49,948 nt of DNA. Origin: an uncultured Eubacteriales bacterium (GTDB lineage Bacteria > Bacillota > Clostridia > Oscillospirales > Acutalibacteraceae). Position numbers and translations under genes: made by a program. The stretch spans positions 1-49,948 of the forward strand of contig CASFEZ010000016.1 of assembly GCA_949293815.1 (NCBI GenBank), in the 5' to 3' direction. A model generated the notes under the pieces. It had not been told where the DNA came from. It searched no databases and worked only from the letters and a program-made list of their open reading frames with translations. Within the stretch, counting starts at the first letter, position 1. Each line of letters starts with the position of its first letter. Below, piece by piece: positions 15,417 to 24,074 of the stretch.

Positions 15417-16871
15417 ATGACAGAAAAACAAAAGCAAACCCTGCGCAATGTGTTTGCTGTGGGCGCTGTTCTGGTGGGCATCCTTTTGGTATTGCTGCTG
15501 GCCGTTGCTGCTGTGGCTTTTTTTGAAAACAATCATGCTTCTGAACCGGAATATGTAAACCGTCTGTTCGACAACAGCCGGATGCATACCATCGATTTGC
15601 AGGTGGCGGATTGGGAAGCGTTTTGGGAAAACGCCCCCCAGGAGACCTATATCCCCTGTACCGCCGTGATTGACGGCGAAGCCTTCCCTCTGGTCGGTCT
15701 CAGGGCAAAGGGGAACAATTCGCTGCATCTTGTAGAGGAGAACGCGCTTTGCCGCTATAGCCTGAAGCTGGAATTTGACCAATATACCGCCGGCGGCAGC
15801 TATTACGGACTGGATAAATTTTCCCTTGACAGCTCGTTTCAGGATAACAGCTATCTGAAAACCTTTTTGGTTTATGAATTAATGGAGCGCATGGGCGTGC
15901 CCGCGCCGCTGTGCAGCTATGTTTATGTAACGGTCAACGGGGTGGATTGGGGGCTGTTTTTGGCCATTGAGGAGCCGGAAGAAGCCTTTGCCGCCAGAAA
16001 TTTCGGCAGCGATTACGGAAAGCTGTATAAACCGGACTATCGCTCGCTGCAAGAGGAAAACGCGGATATCGCCTTAAAATATATCGATGACAATCCGCAA
16101 AGCTATCCCAATATTTTTGATAACGCCAAATTTTCTATCACCACTGCCGACCAGGCGCGGCTAATTGCTGCCTTAAAAACCCTTTCCACCGGCGAAAATC
16201 TTGAAAGCGCTGTTGCTGTGGACGAGGTGCTTCGGTATTTCGCGGTGCAGGTATTTGTGATGAACTGGGACAGCTATCTGGGCAGAACCGGTCATAACTA
16301 TTTTTTGTATGAGGAAGACGGCGTTGTCAGCATACTCCCTTGGGATTATAACCTGGCGTTCGGCACCTATGCGCTTGCCATGACCAATCCCATCACCGAC
16401 CCGAATATTCTCATCAATTATCCCATTGATACCCCGGCCGAGGGGGAAGTGATGCAGAACCGCCCGCTGTATCATATTTTAATGCAGAATCCGGACTATT
16501 TTGCCCGGTACCACGCCTATTTTGATCAGTTGCTTGCCGACTTTTTTGAAAACGGCAAATTTGAAACCTGGCTCACCCAAACCTCTTCCATGATTGCACC
16601 TTATGTGGAAAAGGACCCGACAGCGTTTTGTTCCTATGAAGATCATCAATTGGCGGTCGAGACCCTGCGGCAGGTGGCGCTTCTGCGTGCCGAAAGCGCC
16701 CGCGGTCAGCTGGATGGCAGGTACCCGTCCACCTTCCGTCAGCTTGAGGAAAACCCGACCGGGGTGGACTGCAGCAGCGTCAACCTGTTCGATTTAGGGG
16801 ATTTGGCGGATTTATCCGCTGCAAAATCCCGCCAGGATGCCGCCCGCCGCGCCGTTGCTGCTGCCGAATAG
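15417..16871 (+). CDS. CotH-family secretory protein kinase, membrane-anchored
   Basis: 484 residues from the ATG at 15417 (AGAAAGGGTG upstream). Residues 10-38 form one N-terminal membrane anchor, so the catalytic domain is outside. CotH signatures are seen: VGLRAKGNNSL, YYGLDKFSLDSSFQDNSYLK, EPEEAFAARNFGSDYGKLYKP, VFVMNWDSYLGRTGHNYFLY and SILPWDYNLAFG. The WDYNLAFG motif supplies the metal-binding Asp of the kinase fold. Bacillus CotH phosphorylates Ser residues in the repeats of spore coat proteins CotB and CotG. Clostridial relatives occur with cellulosomes and surface proteins. Here the gene follows a lipoprotein full of Thr/Ser/Tyr repeats, a possible substrate. There are no sporulation genes nearby. 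A weakly paired inverted repeat lies in the 244-base gap after it. Confidence 0.85.
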   Translation: MTEKQKQTLRNVFAVGAVLVGILLVLLLAVAAVAFFENNHASEPEYVNRLFDNSRMHTIDLQVADWEAFWENAPQETYIPCTAVIDGEAFPLVGLRAKGNNSLHLVEENALCRYSLKLEFDQYTAGGSYYGLDKFSLDSSFQDNSYLKTFLVYELMERMGVPAPLCSYVYVTVNGVDWGLFLAIEEPEEAFAARNFGSDYGKLYKPDYRSLQEENADIALKYIDDNPQSYPNIFDNAKFSITTADQARLIAALKTLSTGENLESAVAVDEVLRYFAVQVFVMNWDSYLGRTGHNYFLYEEDGVVSILPWDYNLAFGTYALAMTNPITDPNILINYPIDTPAEGEVMQNRPLYHILMQNPDYFARYHAYFDQLLADFFENGKFETWLTQTSSMIAPYVEKDPTAFCSYEDHQLAVETLRQVALLRAESARGQLDGRYPSTFRQLEENPTGVDCSSVNLFDLGDLADLSAAKSRQDAARRAVAAAE

Positions 16872-17010
16872 CGATAGTTCTTCCGATTCTCGCCAGGAAG
16901 CCTGCCTTGCCACTGCCCGCCGGTTGGCGTCTTGTGGTGAAAGCAGGCTGCTGCCGGCGATGTTTTCTTTCTATTTATGGAATTGTTTAAACCTAAGTAA
17001 AAAAACGGTG

Positions 17011-17039
17011 TTGCAAAGGAAATAGATATCGTGTAAAAT
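17011..17039 (+). promoter_or_regulatory. SigA-type promoter of lon-engB
   Basis: TTGCAA (17011-17016), 17 bases, TAAAAT (17034-17039), 77 bases upstream of the lon start. No CIRCE inverted repeat was seen. Confidence 0.65.
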
Positions 17040-17115
17040 AGGGAGCAATACGAGGATCTTGTAGTCGTATGACAAAAAAACTCTCCATGAGAACGACAGT
17101 AAGGTGTTATGATAG

Positions 17116-19536
17116 ATGGAAAATCAAGAACGGTTTCGCGCCGAAATGCCTGTGATTGCCCTGCGGGGACTGGTCTTGTTCCCGGATTCGACATTGCAGT
17201 TTGATGTTGGCAGAAAGCAATCCATTGCCGCGCTGAAAGCGGCGATGGATCATGACCAGTTGGCGTTTTTTTCCGCACAGAAGGACATAGCAAAAGACAA
17301 TCCGCTGGTCGGCGATTTGTATAAAATCGGCGTGGTCGGCAAAATCAAACATATTCTCCGTTCGCCGGACAGCGATGCGCTGCGGGTGGTTGTGGATGGT
17401 CTTTTCCGTGCGGAAACAGTTGAAATTACTTATCAGACCGCCTATCTGTCCGCTGTGGTCAGCCGAGTGGCGGATCTGCGGGAAAAGCCTGCGGAACGGG
17501 ATATAGAAGAAGCGCTGGTGCGCAAGGGCAAGGATTTGTTTTTTCACTATTCCGAGCTGACAGAGAGCATTACGCCGGAAGTGATTTATGCGGTAGAAAA
17601 ATGTCTTGCCGCCGGCAGGTTGGCGGATCAAATGACCGCCGCGCTGTTTGTGGACTATGGTGAAAAACAGCAGATTTTGAACGAGCTGCACCCGATTCGC
17701 CGGCTGGAAAAGGTCTGCGTTTTGTTGATGAACGAAATGCATTTGCTGGAAATTGAAGAGGAAATCGGACAAAAATTACAGGATAAGCTGGAAAAAGGGC
17801 AGCGGGAATATTATTTGCATGAACAGATGCGCGTGATTGCCGAAGAGCTGGGCGAGAGCGACAACCCGCTGGATGAATATGAAAAATACCGCCAGAAAAT
17901 TGCAGCGGCTGCCATGTCGGAGGAGTCCAAACAAAAGCTGTATGAGGAAGCGGGACGCCTGCGCATGATGGCATCCTCCAGCCCGGACGCCAATGTGATT
18001 CGTTCGTATTTGGATCGCTGTCTGGCGCTGCCCTGGGGCATCACAACCAAGGACAACCTCAACCTCGCGCACGCCCGCCGGGTCCTGGACGCACAGCACT
18101 ACGGTCTGGAAGACATCAAGGAGCGCATTATTGAGCTCATCGCCGCCCGTGCGGTAGCGCCGGATATCAAAGGGCAGATCCTCTGCTTTGCCGGTCCGCC
18201 CGGTGTGGGCAAAACCTCGGTGGTTAAATCCATTGCCGCCGCGCTGGGCAGAAAATACCAGCGCATTGCCCTGGGCGGCGTGCGGGACGAAGCGGAAATC
18301 CGCGGGCACCGGCGTACTTATATCGGCGCGATTCCCGGACGCATTATGAGCGCCGTTGCCGACGCGGGCAGCAGCAACCCGGTGATTTTGCTGGATGAGA
18401 TTGATAAATTGGCGGGGGACTATAAGGGAGATCCGGCCTCGGCGCTTTTGGAGGCGCTGGATGGGGAACAGAACAATACCTTTACCGACCATTATATTGA
18501 CCTGCCCTTTGATTTGAGCAAGGTATTGTTCATTACTACCGCCAACGATAAATATGCCATTCCCGAAGCGCTGCTCGACCGTATGGAGGTCATTGACCTT
18601 TACAGCTATACAGCGGAGGAGAAGTTCCATATCGCCAAAAAACATCTGGTTAAAAAGCAGATGAAAGAACATAATTTAACCGCGAAGAATCTGCGCATCA
18701 GCGACAAAGCCCTGCATTTAATCATAGAAGGGTATACCAAAGAGGCGGGTGTGCGGCAGCTGGAGCGGCAGATTGCCAAAATTTGCCGCAAAACGGCGGT
18801 GCGCATTACGGAGGATCCGGCTTGCAAGGTAGTCGTAGAGCCGAAGAACCTGAGCGACTTTTTGGGTACCAGAAAATTCCGCGAGCCGGAGGACGCACAT
18901 CTGGATCAGGTGGGGCTTGTGAACGGTCTGGCGTGGACAAGCGTCGGCGGCGAGCTGCTTCAGGTAGAAGCGGCGGTGCTGGACGGCTCCGGAAAAGTGG
19001 AGCTGACCGGCTCGCTTGGGGATGTGATGAAAGAATCCGCCCATGCCGCCCTGTCCTATGTGAGAAGCCGCGCTGAAGTCTATGGCATTGAAAAAGATTT
19101 CTATAAAACCAAGGATATTCATATCCATGTGCCGGAAGGCGCTGTGCCGAAAGACGGTCCCTCGGCGGGCGTGACAATGACAACCTGTTTGGTGTCCGCG
19201 CTGTCGGGCATCCCGGTCAGCGGGACAACCGCCATGACCGGCGAGGTTACCCTCAGGGGTCGGGTGCTGCCCATTGGCGGTCTGAAGGAAAAATCCATGG
19301 CGGCGTATAAAGCCGGCATGAAACAGGTGATTATTCCCTACGACAATGTGCCGGATTTGGAAAAAATCGATGATGCGGTGAAAAACGCTGTTCGGTTTAT
19401 TCCGGTGAAAAGTGTAGACGAGGTGCTGGATAACGCGCTTTTGCCCCGCAAAGAGGAAGAGCCGAAGCAGAGCGCCAAACAGGAATATGTGTTGCCTGAA
19501 AAGAAAAATAAGCCCGCCGGAAAATGGGCGAACTGA
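17116..19536 (+). CDS. lon: ATP-dependent protease La (Lon)
   Basis: Cytoplasmic AAA+ serine protease for misfolded and regulatory proteins. The 806 residues cover the full family length. They contain the N-terminal LON substrate domain (MPVIALRGLVLFPDSTLQFD), a coiled-coil linker, Walker A GPPGVGKTS starting at residue 360, Walker B VILLDEIDK, and the C-terminal protease domain. The catalytic dyad is Ser683 in KDGPSAG and Lys726 in GGLKEK, 43 residues apart as in E. coli. The engB start is 9 bases after its stop, a pairing common in Firmicutes. Confidence 0.97.
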   Translation: MENQERFRAEMPVIALRGLVLFPDSTLQFDVGRKQSIAALKAAMDHDQLAFFSAQKDIAKDNPLVGDLYKIGVVGKIKHILRSPDSDALRVVVDGLFRAETVEITYQTAYLSAVVSRVADLREKPAERDIEEALVRKGKDLFFHYSELTESITPEVIYAVEKCLAAGRLADQMTAALFVDYGEKQQILNELHPIRRLEKVCVLLMNEMHLLEIEEEIGQKLQDKLEKGQREYYLHEQMRVIAEELGESDNPLDEYEKYRQKIAAAAMSEESKQKLYEEAGRLRMMASSSPDANVIRSYLDRCLALPWGITTKDNLNLAHARRVLDAQHYGLEDIKERIIELIAARAVAPDIKGQILCFAGPPGVGKTSVVKSIAAALGRKYQRIALGGVRDEAEIRGHRRTYIGAIPGRIMSAVADAGSSNPVILLDEIDKLAGDYKGDPASALLEALDGEQNNTFTDHYIDLPFDLSKVLFITTANDKYAIPEALLDRMEVIDLYSYTAEEKFHIAKKHLVKKQMKEHNLTAKNLRISDKALHLIIEGYTKEAGVRQLERQIAKICRKTAVRITEDPACKVVVEPKNLSDFLGTRKFREPEDAHLDQVGLVNGLAWTSVGGELLQVEAAVLDGSGKVELTGSLGDVMKESAHAALSYVRSRAEVYGIEKDFYKTKDIHIHVPEGAVPKDGPSAGVTMTTCLVSALSGIPVSGTTAMTGEVTLRGRVLPIGGLKEKSMAAYKAGMKQVIIPYDNVPDLEKIDDAVKNAVRFIPVKSVDEVLDNALLPRKEEEPKQSAKQEYVLPEKKNKPAGKWAN

Positions 19537-19545
19537 GGGAGCGGT

Positions 19546-20130
19546 ATGCTGAATTATAATAAAATTGAATTTGAAATCGCTTTCGGTACTGTATCCCAGC
19601 TGACAGAAAGTGATTTGCCGGAAATTGTATTTTCCGGCAGATCCAATGTGGGGAAGTCTTCGCTGCTCAATAAGCTGTTTAACCGTAAAAATCTGGCGCG
19701 GGTCAGCGCCACGCCGGGCAAGACCATTACGATTAACTTTTTCCGCAGTGAAAATGTCCGCTTTGCCGACCTGCCGGGCTACGGCTTTGCCCGCCGCTCC
19801 AACGGCGAAAAACGCCGTTGGGCACAGCTGATGGAATATTATTTTGCCTCCGGCCGTCAGATTCGCTTGGTGGTGCAGCTGATTGATATGCGCCATCCGA
19901 TGACGGCGGACGATAGGGATATGCTGCATTATCTGCGGGAAAACAGATATGACTGTGTTGTTGCGCTGACCAAGGCGGATAAGCTGAATAAAACCGAACG
20001 CGCCGCGCGGTTGCAGCAATTAGAGGAAGAATTTGCCGATTATCCCAATCTGGTGCGCATTCCCTTTTCCTCCCAAACCGGCGAAGGCGTCAACGAGCTG
20101 AAAGCGGAAATCGAAAAGCGTCTGGAATAA
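19546..20130 (+). CDS. engB: Ribosome biogenesis GTPase EngB (YsxC/YihA)
   Basis: 194-residue circularly standard G protein needed for 50S ribosomal subunit assembly. G1 is GRSNVGKSSLLN (near residues 28-39), G2 the conserved Thr in SATPGKT, G3 DLPGYGFA and G4 TKADK. The length is typical. The start has GAGGGAGCGGT upstream. It is co-transcribed with lon and ends before a terminator shared with rpsR. Confidence 0.96.
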   Translation: MLNYNKIEFEIAFGTVSQLTESDLPEIVFSGRSNVGKSSLLNKLFNRKNLARVSATPGKTITINFFRSENVRFADLPGYGFARRSNGEKRRWAQLMEYYFASGRQIRLVVQLIDMRHPMTADDRDMLHYLRENRYDCVVALTKADKLNKTERAARLQQLEEEFADYPNLVRIPFSSQTGEGVNELKAEIEKRLE

Positions 20131-20163
20131 CTGACCGCTATTATCTTTTAGTAAAAACAAAGA

Positions 20164-20193
20164 ACCGCCGTTCCGAATAAAAGGAACGGCGGT
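20164..20193 (-). terminator. Bidirectional intrinsic terminator
   Basis: ACCGCCGTTCC (20164-20174) pairs with GGAACGGCGGT (20183-20193). On the minus strand it is followed by TCTTTGTTTTT, serving rpsF-ssb-rpsR. On the plus strand TTGCTGTTG follows engB. Confidence 0.85.
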
Positions 20194-20210
20194 TTGCTGT
20201 TGCTGAAAAA

Positions 20211-20459
20211 TCAGTCTGCGGTATAGGGCATCAGAGCCAGGTGACGCGCTCTTTTAATGGCGGTGGTCAGCTCTCTCTGGTGTTTGGCGCAGGTGCCGGT
20301 TACACGGCGGGGGAGAATCTTCGCTCTTTCCGAGGTGTAACGGCGCAGCTTGGCAACGTCTTTATAGTCGATGCTCTCGGCCTTTTCCACACAGAACTGG
20401 CAAACCTTTTTTCTGCCCTTTCTGCCCTGGCGGCCGCCTCTTTCTTTATCGAAAGCCAT
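20211..20459 (-). CDS. rpsR: 30S ribosomal protein S18
   Basis: 82 residues containing the S18 core ([19 protein letters not shown] and the basic C-terminus [20 protein letters not shown]). The N-terminal CQFC with a later CAKH is the zinc-ribbon (C+) form of S18. In low-zinc conditions some bacteria carry a C- paralogue; none is in the window. It is the last gene of the rpsF-ssb-rpsR operon. Confidence 0.97.
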   Translation of the reverse strand: MAFDKERGGRQGRKGRKKVCQFCVEKAESIDYKDVAKLRRYTSERAKILPRRVTGTCAKHQRELTTAIKRARHLALMPYTAD

Positions 20460-20477
20460 AGGTTAGTCCTCCTTTAG

Positions 20478-20915
20478 TTAAAATGGAAGTTCATCGTCGA
20501 GGGGTAATTCATCCGCAAAATCAGCGGCGCCGCCGGTTCTGAAGGAAGCGGGATCTTCCTGTGCGGCGGGTCTTGCGCCCTGGGTACCGGTTTCGGCCTT
20601 GGAACCGCAGAAGCTGACATTGTTTGCGACAATTTCCGTCGCATAACGCCGGTTGCCGTTGCGGTCGTCATAGGTACGGGTCTGAATGGAACCCTGCACG
20701 GCGATCATGGAGCCTTTCTGGAAATATTTGGTTACAAATTCAGCTGTTTGCCGCCAGGCGACGCAGTTGATAAAATCGGTTTGCTTCTGCTCGCCCGCGC
20801 GGGCATAACCGCGGTCAACCGCTACGGTAAAAGAGGTCACGGAGAGACCGGTATTGGTGGTGCGCAGCTCCGGGTCAGCGGTCAGCCGTCCCATAATAAT
20901 GGCGCAGTTCAGCAT
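20478..20915 (-). CDS. ssb: Single-stranded DNA-binding protein
   Basis: 145 residues: an N-terminal OB fold (MLNCAIIMGRLTADPELR ... VAWRQTAEFVTKYFQKGSMI) to about residue 105, a short linker rich in Ala/Gly/Pro, and the acidic tip DDELPF that recruits partner proteins. It sits between rpsF and rpsR, the conserved Firmicutes arrangement. Confidence 0.97.
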   Translation of the reverse strand: MLNCAIIMGRLTADPELRTTNTGLSVTSFTVAVDRGYARAGEQKQTDFINCVAWRQTAEFVTKYFQKGSMIAVQGSIQTRTYDDRNGNRRYATEIVANNVSFCGSKAETGTQGARPAAQEDPASFRTGGAADFADELPLDDELPF

Positions 20916-20953
20916 ACAGATTGACTCCTTTCGGGTGGGATTGCGATACAGTC

Positions 20954-21235
20954 TTATTTTTTGACAATCAGCGAACGGATAACGCCGTCCGTGATGTTGA
21001 AGATACGATCCAGCTCAGCGGGGAACTCCGGCTCACAGTCATAGGTGAAAATCACATAGTAGCCTTCGTGCTCGTAGTTGATGGGATACGCCAGTCTTCT
21101 GGTGCCCCACTCTTCAACATTTTCAAGGGAAGCATTTTTTTCAATCAGCGCCTGTATTCTTTCAACAATCGCCTTGGCTGCTTCCTCTCCGTTTTTCACG
21201 GAGCAAACCATAACGGTTTCATACTTTGCGGTCAT
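20954..21235 (-). CDS. rpsF: 30S ribosomal protein S6
   Basis: 93 residues (KYETVMVCSVKNGEEAAKAI ... GTRRLAYPINYEHEGYYVIF). I chose the ATG at 21235, preceded by AAAAGGAGGTG, over an in-frame upstream ATG at 21298 whose extra residues do not match S6. It pairs with S18 on the 30S platform and is the first gene of the operon. Confidence 0.96.
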   Translation of the reverse strand: MTAKYETVMVCSVKNGEEAAKAIVERIQALIEKNASLENVEEWGTRRLAYPINYEHEGYYVIFTYDCEPEFPAELDRIFNITDGVIRSLIVKK

Positions 21236-21262
21236 TTCGACACCTCCTTTTGGACTTATGGC

Positions 21263-21278
21263 CCTGCGTTTTGGCAGG
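21263..21278 (-). promoter_or_regulatory. rpsF leader hairpin
   Basis: In the transcript CCTGC-CAAAAC-GCAGG forms a small hairpin just ahead of the rpsF ribosome binding site. Many rpsF leaders bind the S6:S18 complex through a bulged CCG motif. I do not see a clear CCG, so autoregulation here is uncertain. Confidence 0.35.
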
Positions 21279-21312
21279 ACAAGGAGCCGCATATACATTG
21301 CGACAGTTACTG

Positions 21313-21341
21313 ATTATACCAGAGCGCGAAAAAAATGTCAA
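21313..21341 (-). promoter_or_regulatory. Consensus promoter of rpsF-ssb-rpsR
   Basis: On the minus strand a perfect TTGACA (21341-21336), 17 bases and a perfect TATAAT (21318-21313), as expected for a strong ribosomal-protein promoter. Confidence 0.9.
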
Positions 21342-21398
21342 GCGCAAACAAACGAAAAAGATTTGTTTTTTCTTTACAGAATGCTTTTCGGTTACATC

Positions 21399-21427
21399 TT
21401 GCAATGGCGGGAGGGGTGTGGTAATAT
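21399..21427 (+). promoter_or_regulatory. SigA-type promoter of the flippase gene
   Basis: TTGCAA (21399-21404), 17 bases, TAATAT (21422-21427), 37 bases upstream of the ATG at 21464. Confidence 0.6.
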
Positions 21428-21463
21428 ATTAGTTATATGTATATAAATATCGGAGCGAATTAA

Positions 21464-23032
21464 ATGGAAAAGGATCAAAAAAAGGCCGGTATTGTCATAT
21501 CCTATATCGATATGGCCTTTACCGCAGTTATCGGCATCTTATTTACGCCCTTTGCGCAGCGCATGATGGGTATGTCGGAATACGGCGTATATACGGTCGC
21601 GTCCGCCGCGATCGGCTATCTTACCATGCTGGATTTGGGCTTTACCAACGCCATGGTGCGTTTTACCGCCAAATCCCGCGCCGAACAGAACAGCGCGCGG
21701 GAATATAAGATAAACGGCATGTTCTTCACTTTTTATTCTGTCATTGCCGTGGTTTCTATTATTGTCGGGCTGGTTCTGTATTTCAATTTCGACGGCATTT
21801 TTGCCCAGGGGCTGACAGAGCACGAAATCAGTCGTGCAAAGATTATTTTTCTGGTCATGCTGGTCAATACCGCGTTCTCCTTCCCGATGAGCGTGTTTTC
21901 CTCGATTGTCAACGCCTATGAGGAATTTGTTTTTCTGAAATCCTTTAATTTGATGACCAATGTCATTAAATATGTCGCTCAGTTTCTTGTTCTGTTCTCC
22001 GGCTTCCAGTCGGTGGGGCTTGCGGTTGCCGTGACGGTGGTTACCATTGTTTCCAAATTCGTGCCGCTGGTCTTCTGCTTTAAGAAGCTGCATGTCAAGT
22101 TCAGCTTCGGACATTTTGATAAAAAGCTGTTCGGCGATATTATCAATTATTCCGCCTTTGTTTTCTTAAATATTATTGTGGACCAGCTCAATTCCAATAC
22201 TGATAAAATGGTGCTCGGTGCGCTGGTCAGCTCGGGCGCAACCGCGGTATACAACACGGCTTATATGCTGCAAAGCGGCGTTTACAGCTTATCCTCTTCC
22301 ATCAGCGGCGTGTTTTTGCCGTCGCTTACCAAGATGGTCACCTTGAACGAGGGTATGGATAAAATTTCCGATGTCTTTATCAAAGTCGGGCGGATACAGT
22401 TTATGATTCTCGCCTTTGTGATGGGCGGCTTCGCGGTATTCGGGCAACGGTTTGTTCACCTTTGGGTTGGCGAAGAATACGCGCTGGTTTACCAGATTGT
22501 GCTCATCTGGCTGGCATATTCCATTGTGCCGCTGTCCCAGAGCGTCGGTGTTTCCATTTTGCAGGCGCAGAATAAACACCGGGTGCGTTCGCTGATTTAT
22601 ATGGTGATTGCGGTGTTCCATGTGCTGCTGACGATTTTCCTTTCCATGGAGGGCAGCATTCTCGGCGAGGAAAACCGCATTCTCGGTCCGACGATTGCCG
22701 CCTGTTTCTCGAATCTGTTGGGGCAGTGGCTGACCATGAACCTGTATTATAACTATGTAACCAAAATCAATATGCGCGGGTACTGGAAAGAAATTCTCAA
22801 AATCACCGCTGTGATTGCCGCCTATACGCTGGTCGGCGGTTTCGTGGTGCATGCTCTGCCCTTATCGAATCTGTCCGGCATCGCCGCCTGGGTTCGGCTG
22901 CTGTGCGGCATTGCTGTATACAGTCTGCTGTTTGTGCCGGTGGCGTGGTTCGCCATGTTCTCGCCCTTTGAGCGGGAGATGGTGCTGTCCGCCGTGAAAA
23001 AAGTATCCGGCGTATTTAAAAAGAGGAAATAA
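21464..23032 (+). CDS. Polysaccharide flippase, Wzx/MOP superfamily
   Basis: A 522-residue multi-pass membrane protein with about 14 hydrophobic segments, typical of the oligosaccharidyl-lipid flippases of the MOP superfamily. The N-terminal half shows MMGMSEYGVYTVASAAIGYL and LDLGFTNAMVRF, and the C-terminal half LGALVSSGATAVYNTAYMLQ, all conserved in Wzx-like proteins. It would move undecaprenyl-linked saccharide across the membrane. No glycosyltransferases are adjacent; the window's sugar operon is 14 kb away, so its substrate is unknown. It is followed within 1 base by a methyltransferase gene. Confidence 0.85.
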   Translation: MEKDQKKAGIVISYIDMAFTAVIGILFTPFAQRMMGMSEYGVYTVASAAIGYLTMLDLGFTNAMVRFTAKSRAEQNSAREYKINGMFFTFYSVIAVVSIIVGLVLYFNFDGIFAQGLTEHEISRAKIIFLVMLVNTAFSFPMSVFSSIVNAYEEFVFLKSFNLMTNVIKYVAQFLVLFSGFQSVGLAVAVTVVTIVSKFVPLVFCFKKLHVKFSFGHFDKKLFGDIINYSAFVFLNIIVDQLNSNTDKMVLGALVSSGATAVYNTAYMLQSGVYSLSSSISGVFLPSLTKMVTLNEGMDKISDVFIKVGRIQFMILAFVMGGFAVFGQRFVHLWVGEEYALVYQIVLIWLAYSIVPLSQSVGVSILQAQNKHRVRSLIYMVIAVFHVLLTIFLSMEGSILGEENRILGPTIAACFSNLLGQWLTMNLYYNYVTKINMRGYWKEILKITAVIAAYTLVGGFVVHALPLSNLSGIAAWVRLLCGIAVYSLLFVPVAWFAMFSPFEREMVLSAVKKVSGVFKKRK

Positions 23033-23033
23033 C

Positions 23034-23759
23034 ATGGAGCCGATGCTGAAAGCCGACGAACATATCGAAAATCTCAGCCCCGCTTTGCACCTGATTGTGT
23101 CCAAACGCCATACCTTCGGCACGGATGCGCTGCTGCTGGCATCCTTTGCCTGTCCGAAAACAAGGGAAACCGCCGCGGATCTCGGCGCAGGGTGCGGTAT
23201 CATTCCGTTTTACTGGATTCGCAGCGGCTGTCAGGGGATGCTTTACGGCGTAGATATTCAGCCGGATGCTGTTGCGCAGATGCAGCGCAGCCTGCGATTA
23301 CACCCGGATATACACAATCTGACGCCTCTGTGTGCCGATTTGCGGGAGCTGAAAGGGAAAATTCCCTTCGGCAGTCTGGATTTGGCGGTGATGAATCCGC
23401 CTTATCAGCCGGTGGGCAGCGGGATTTTGTCCGCTTCGGATACGGATCGCATCGCCCGCCATGAAACCATGTGTACGCTTCTTGAGGTCTGCCAAAGCGC
23501 GGCGAAGCTGCTTCGATTCGGTGGTCGTCTGGCGCTTTGCCTGCGCCCGGAGCGGCTGTGCGACGCGCTTTGCGCCATGCGCGAGAGCAAAGTGGAACCG
23601 AAACGTCTGCGCTTTGTGGTGCAGCGGGAGGGACTTGCGCCCTGGCTGGTTTTAATGGAGGGCAGGAGCGGCGGCAAGCCGGGGCTTGTGGTGCTGCCGG
23701 AGCTGGTTATCGAATCCGAGGAAATGGAAGCGATCCTCGGCGCGTATCGGGAGGCTTGA
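23034..23759 (+). CDS. TrmN6-like tRNA1(Val) adenine-N6 methyltransferase
   Basis: 241 residues of the class-I SAM methyltransferase fold. Motif I is ADLGAGCGIIPF (near residues 45-56), preceded by the family's KRHTFGTDALLLASFA. The catalytic motif is MNPPYQPVGSG (about 121-131); NPPY marks amino-group methylation. Homologues (TrmN6/YfiC, YabB in Bacillus) modify A37 of tRNA1(Val). In many Firmicutes this gene sits just upstream of rsmI, as here. The target is inferred from family membership. Confidence 0.85.
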   Translation: MEPMLKADEHIENLSPALHLIVSKRHTFGTDALLLASFACPKTRETAADLGAGCGIIPFYWIRSGCQGMLYGVDIQPDAVAQMQRSLRLHPDIHNLTPLCADLRELKGKIPFGSLDLAVMNPPYQPVGSGILSASDTDRIARHETMCTLLEVCQSAAKLLRFGGRLALCLRPERLCDALCAMRESKVEPKRLRFVVQREGLAPWLVLMEGRSGGKPGLVVLPELVIESEEMEAILGAYREA

Positions 23760-23762
23760 TAG

Positions 23763-24074
23763 ATGGAATACACCTTGGTTTTCTTTATTCTTCTGCTCTT
23801 TTTTCTAATCCGGAGCAGACGGAAAACAGCTGTCAGACTGCGTCTGATACGCAAACGCAAACAAAAAAAGGAGAGAACTGTTATGAATGAGCTGCTCAAG
23901 CAATATGTGGGGAAAAATTGTATTATCTATTCGCTGGAGGATTTTGTGAATACCACCGGCGTGATTACTTCGCTCAATGAACCCTGGATGGAAGTGGAGA
24001 CGAAAAACGGCAAAAAGCTGATTAACACGGAATATGTGCTGCGTATTGAGGAAAAACCGGAGAAAAAGAAATGA
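23763..24074 (+). CDS. DUF6897 protein with an N-terminal membrane segment
   Basis: 103 residues. Residues 1-17 are a membrane segment (MEYTLVFFILLLFFLI), followed by a very basic stretch, then from about residue 41 a small soluble domain (ELLKQYVGKNCIIYSLEDFV ... VETKNGKKLINTEYVLRI) of the DUF6897 type. Two starts look usable: the ATG at 23763 with GGGAGG at 8 bases, and an internal ATG at 23883 with AAAGGAGAG at 7-8 bases. The internal start alone would give a 63-residue soluble form, close to the usual family size. The stop overlaps rsmI by 4 bases. Function unknown; the fold may be Sm-like, a guess from length and pattern. Confidence 0.7.
   Translation: MEYTLVFFILLLFFLIRSRRKTAVRLRLIRKRKQKKERTVMNELLKQYVGKNCIIYSLEDFVNTTGVITSLNEPWMEVETKNGKKLINTEYVLRIEEKPEKKK

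Noticed and set aside
21464-23032. MurJ lipid II flippase
   Set aside because: It has the Wzx/MOP N-terminal motifs, not the MurJ pattern, and there are no peptidoglycan genes nearby; still it cannot be excluded fully.
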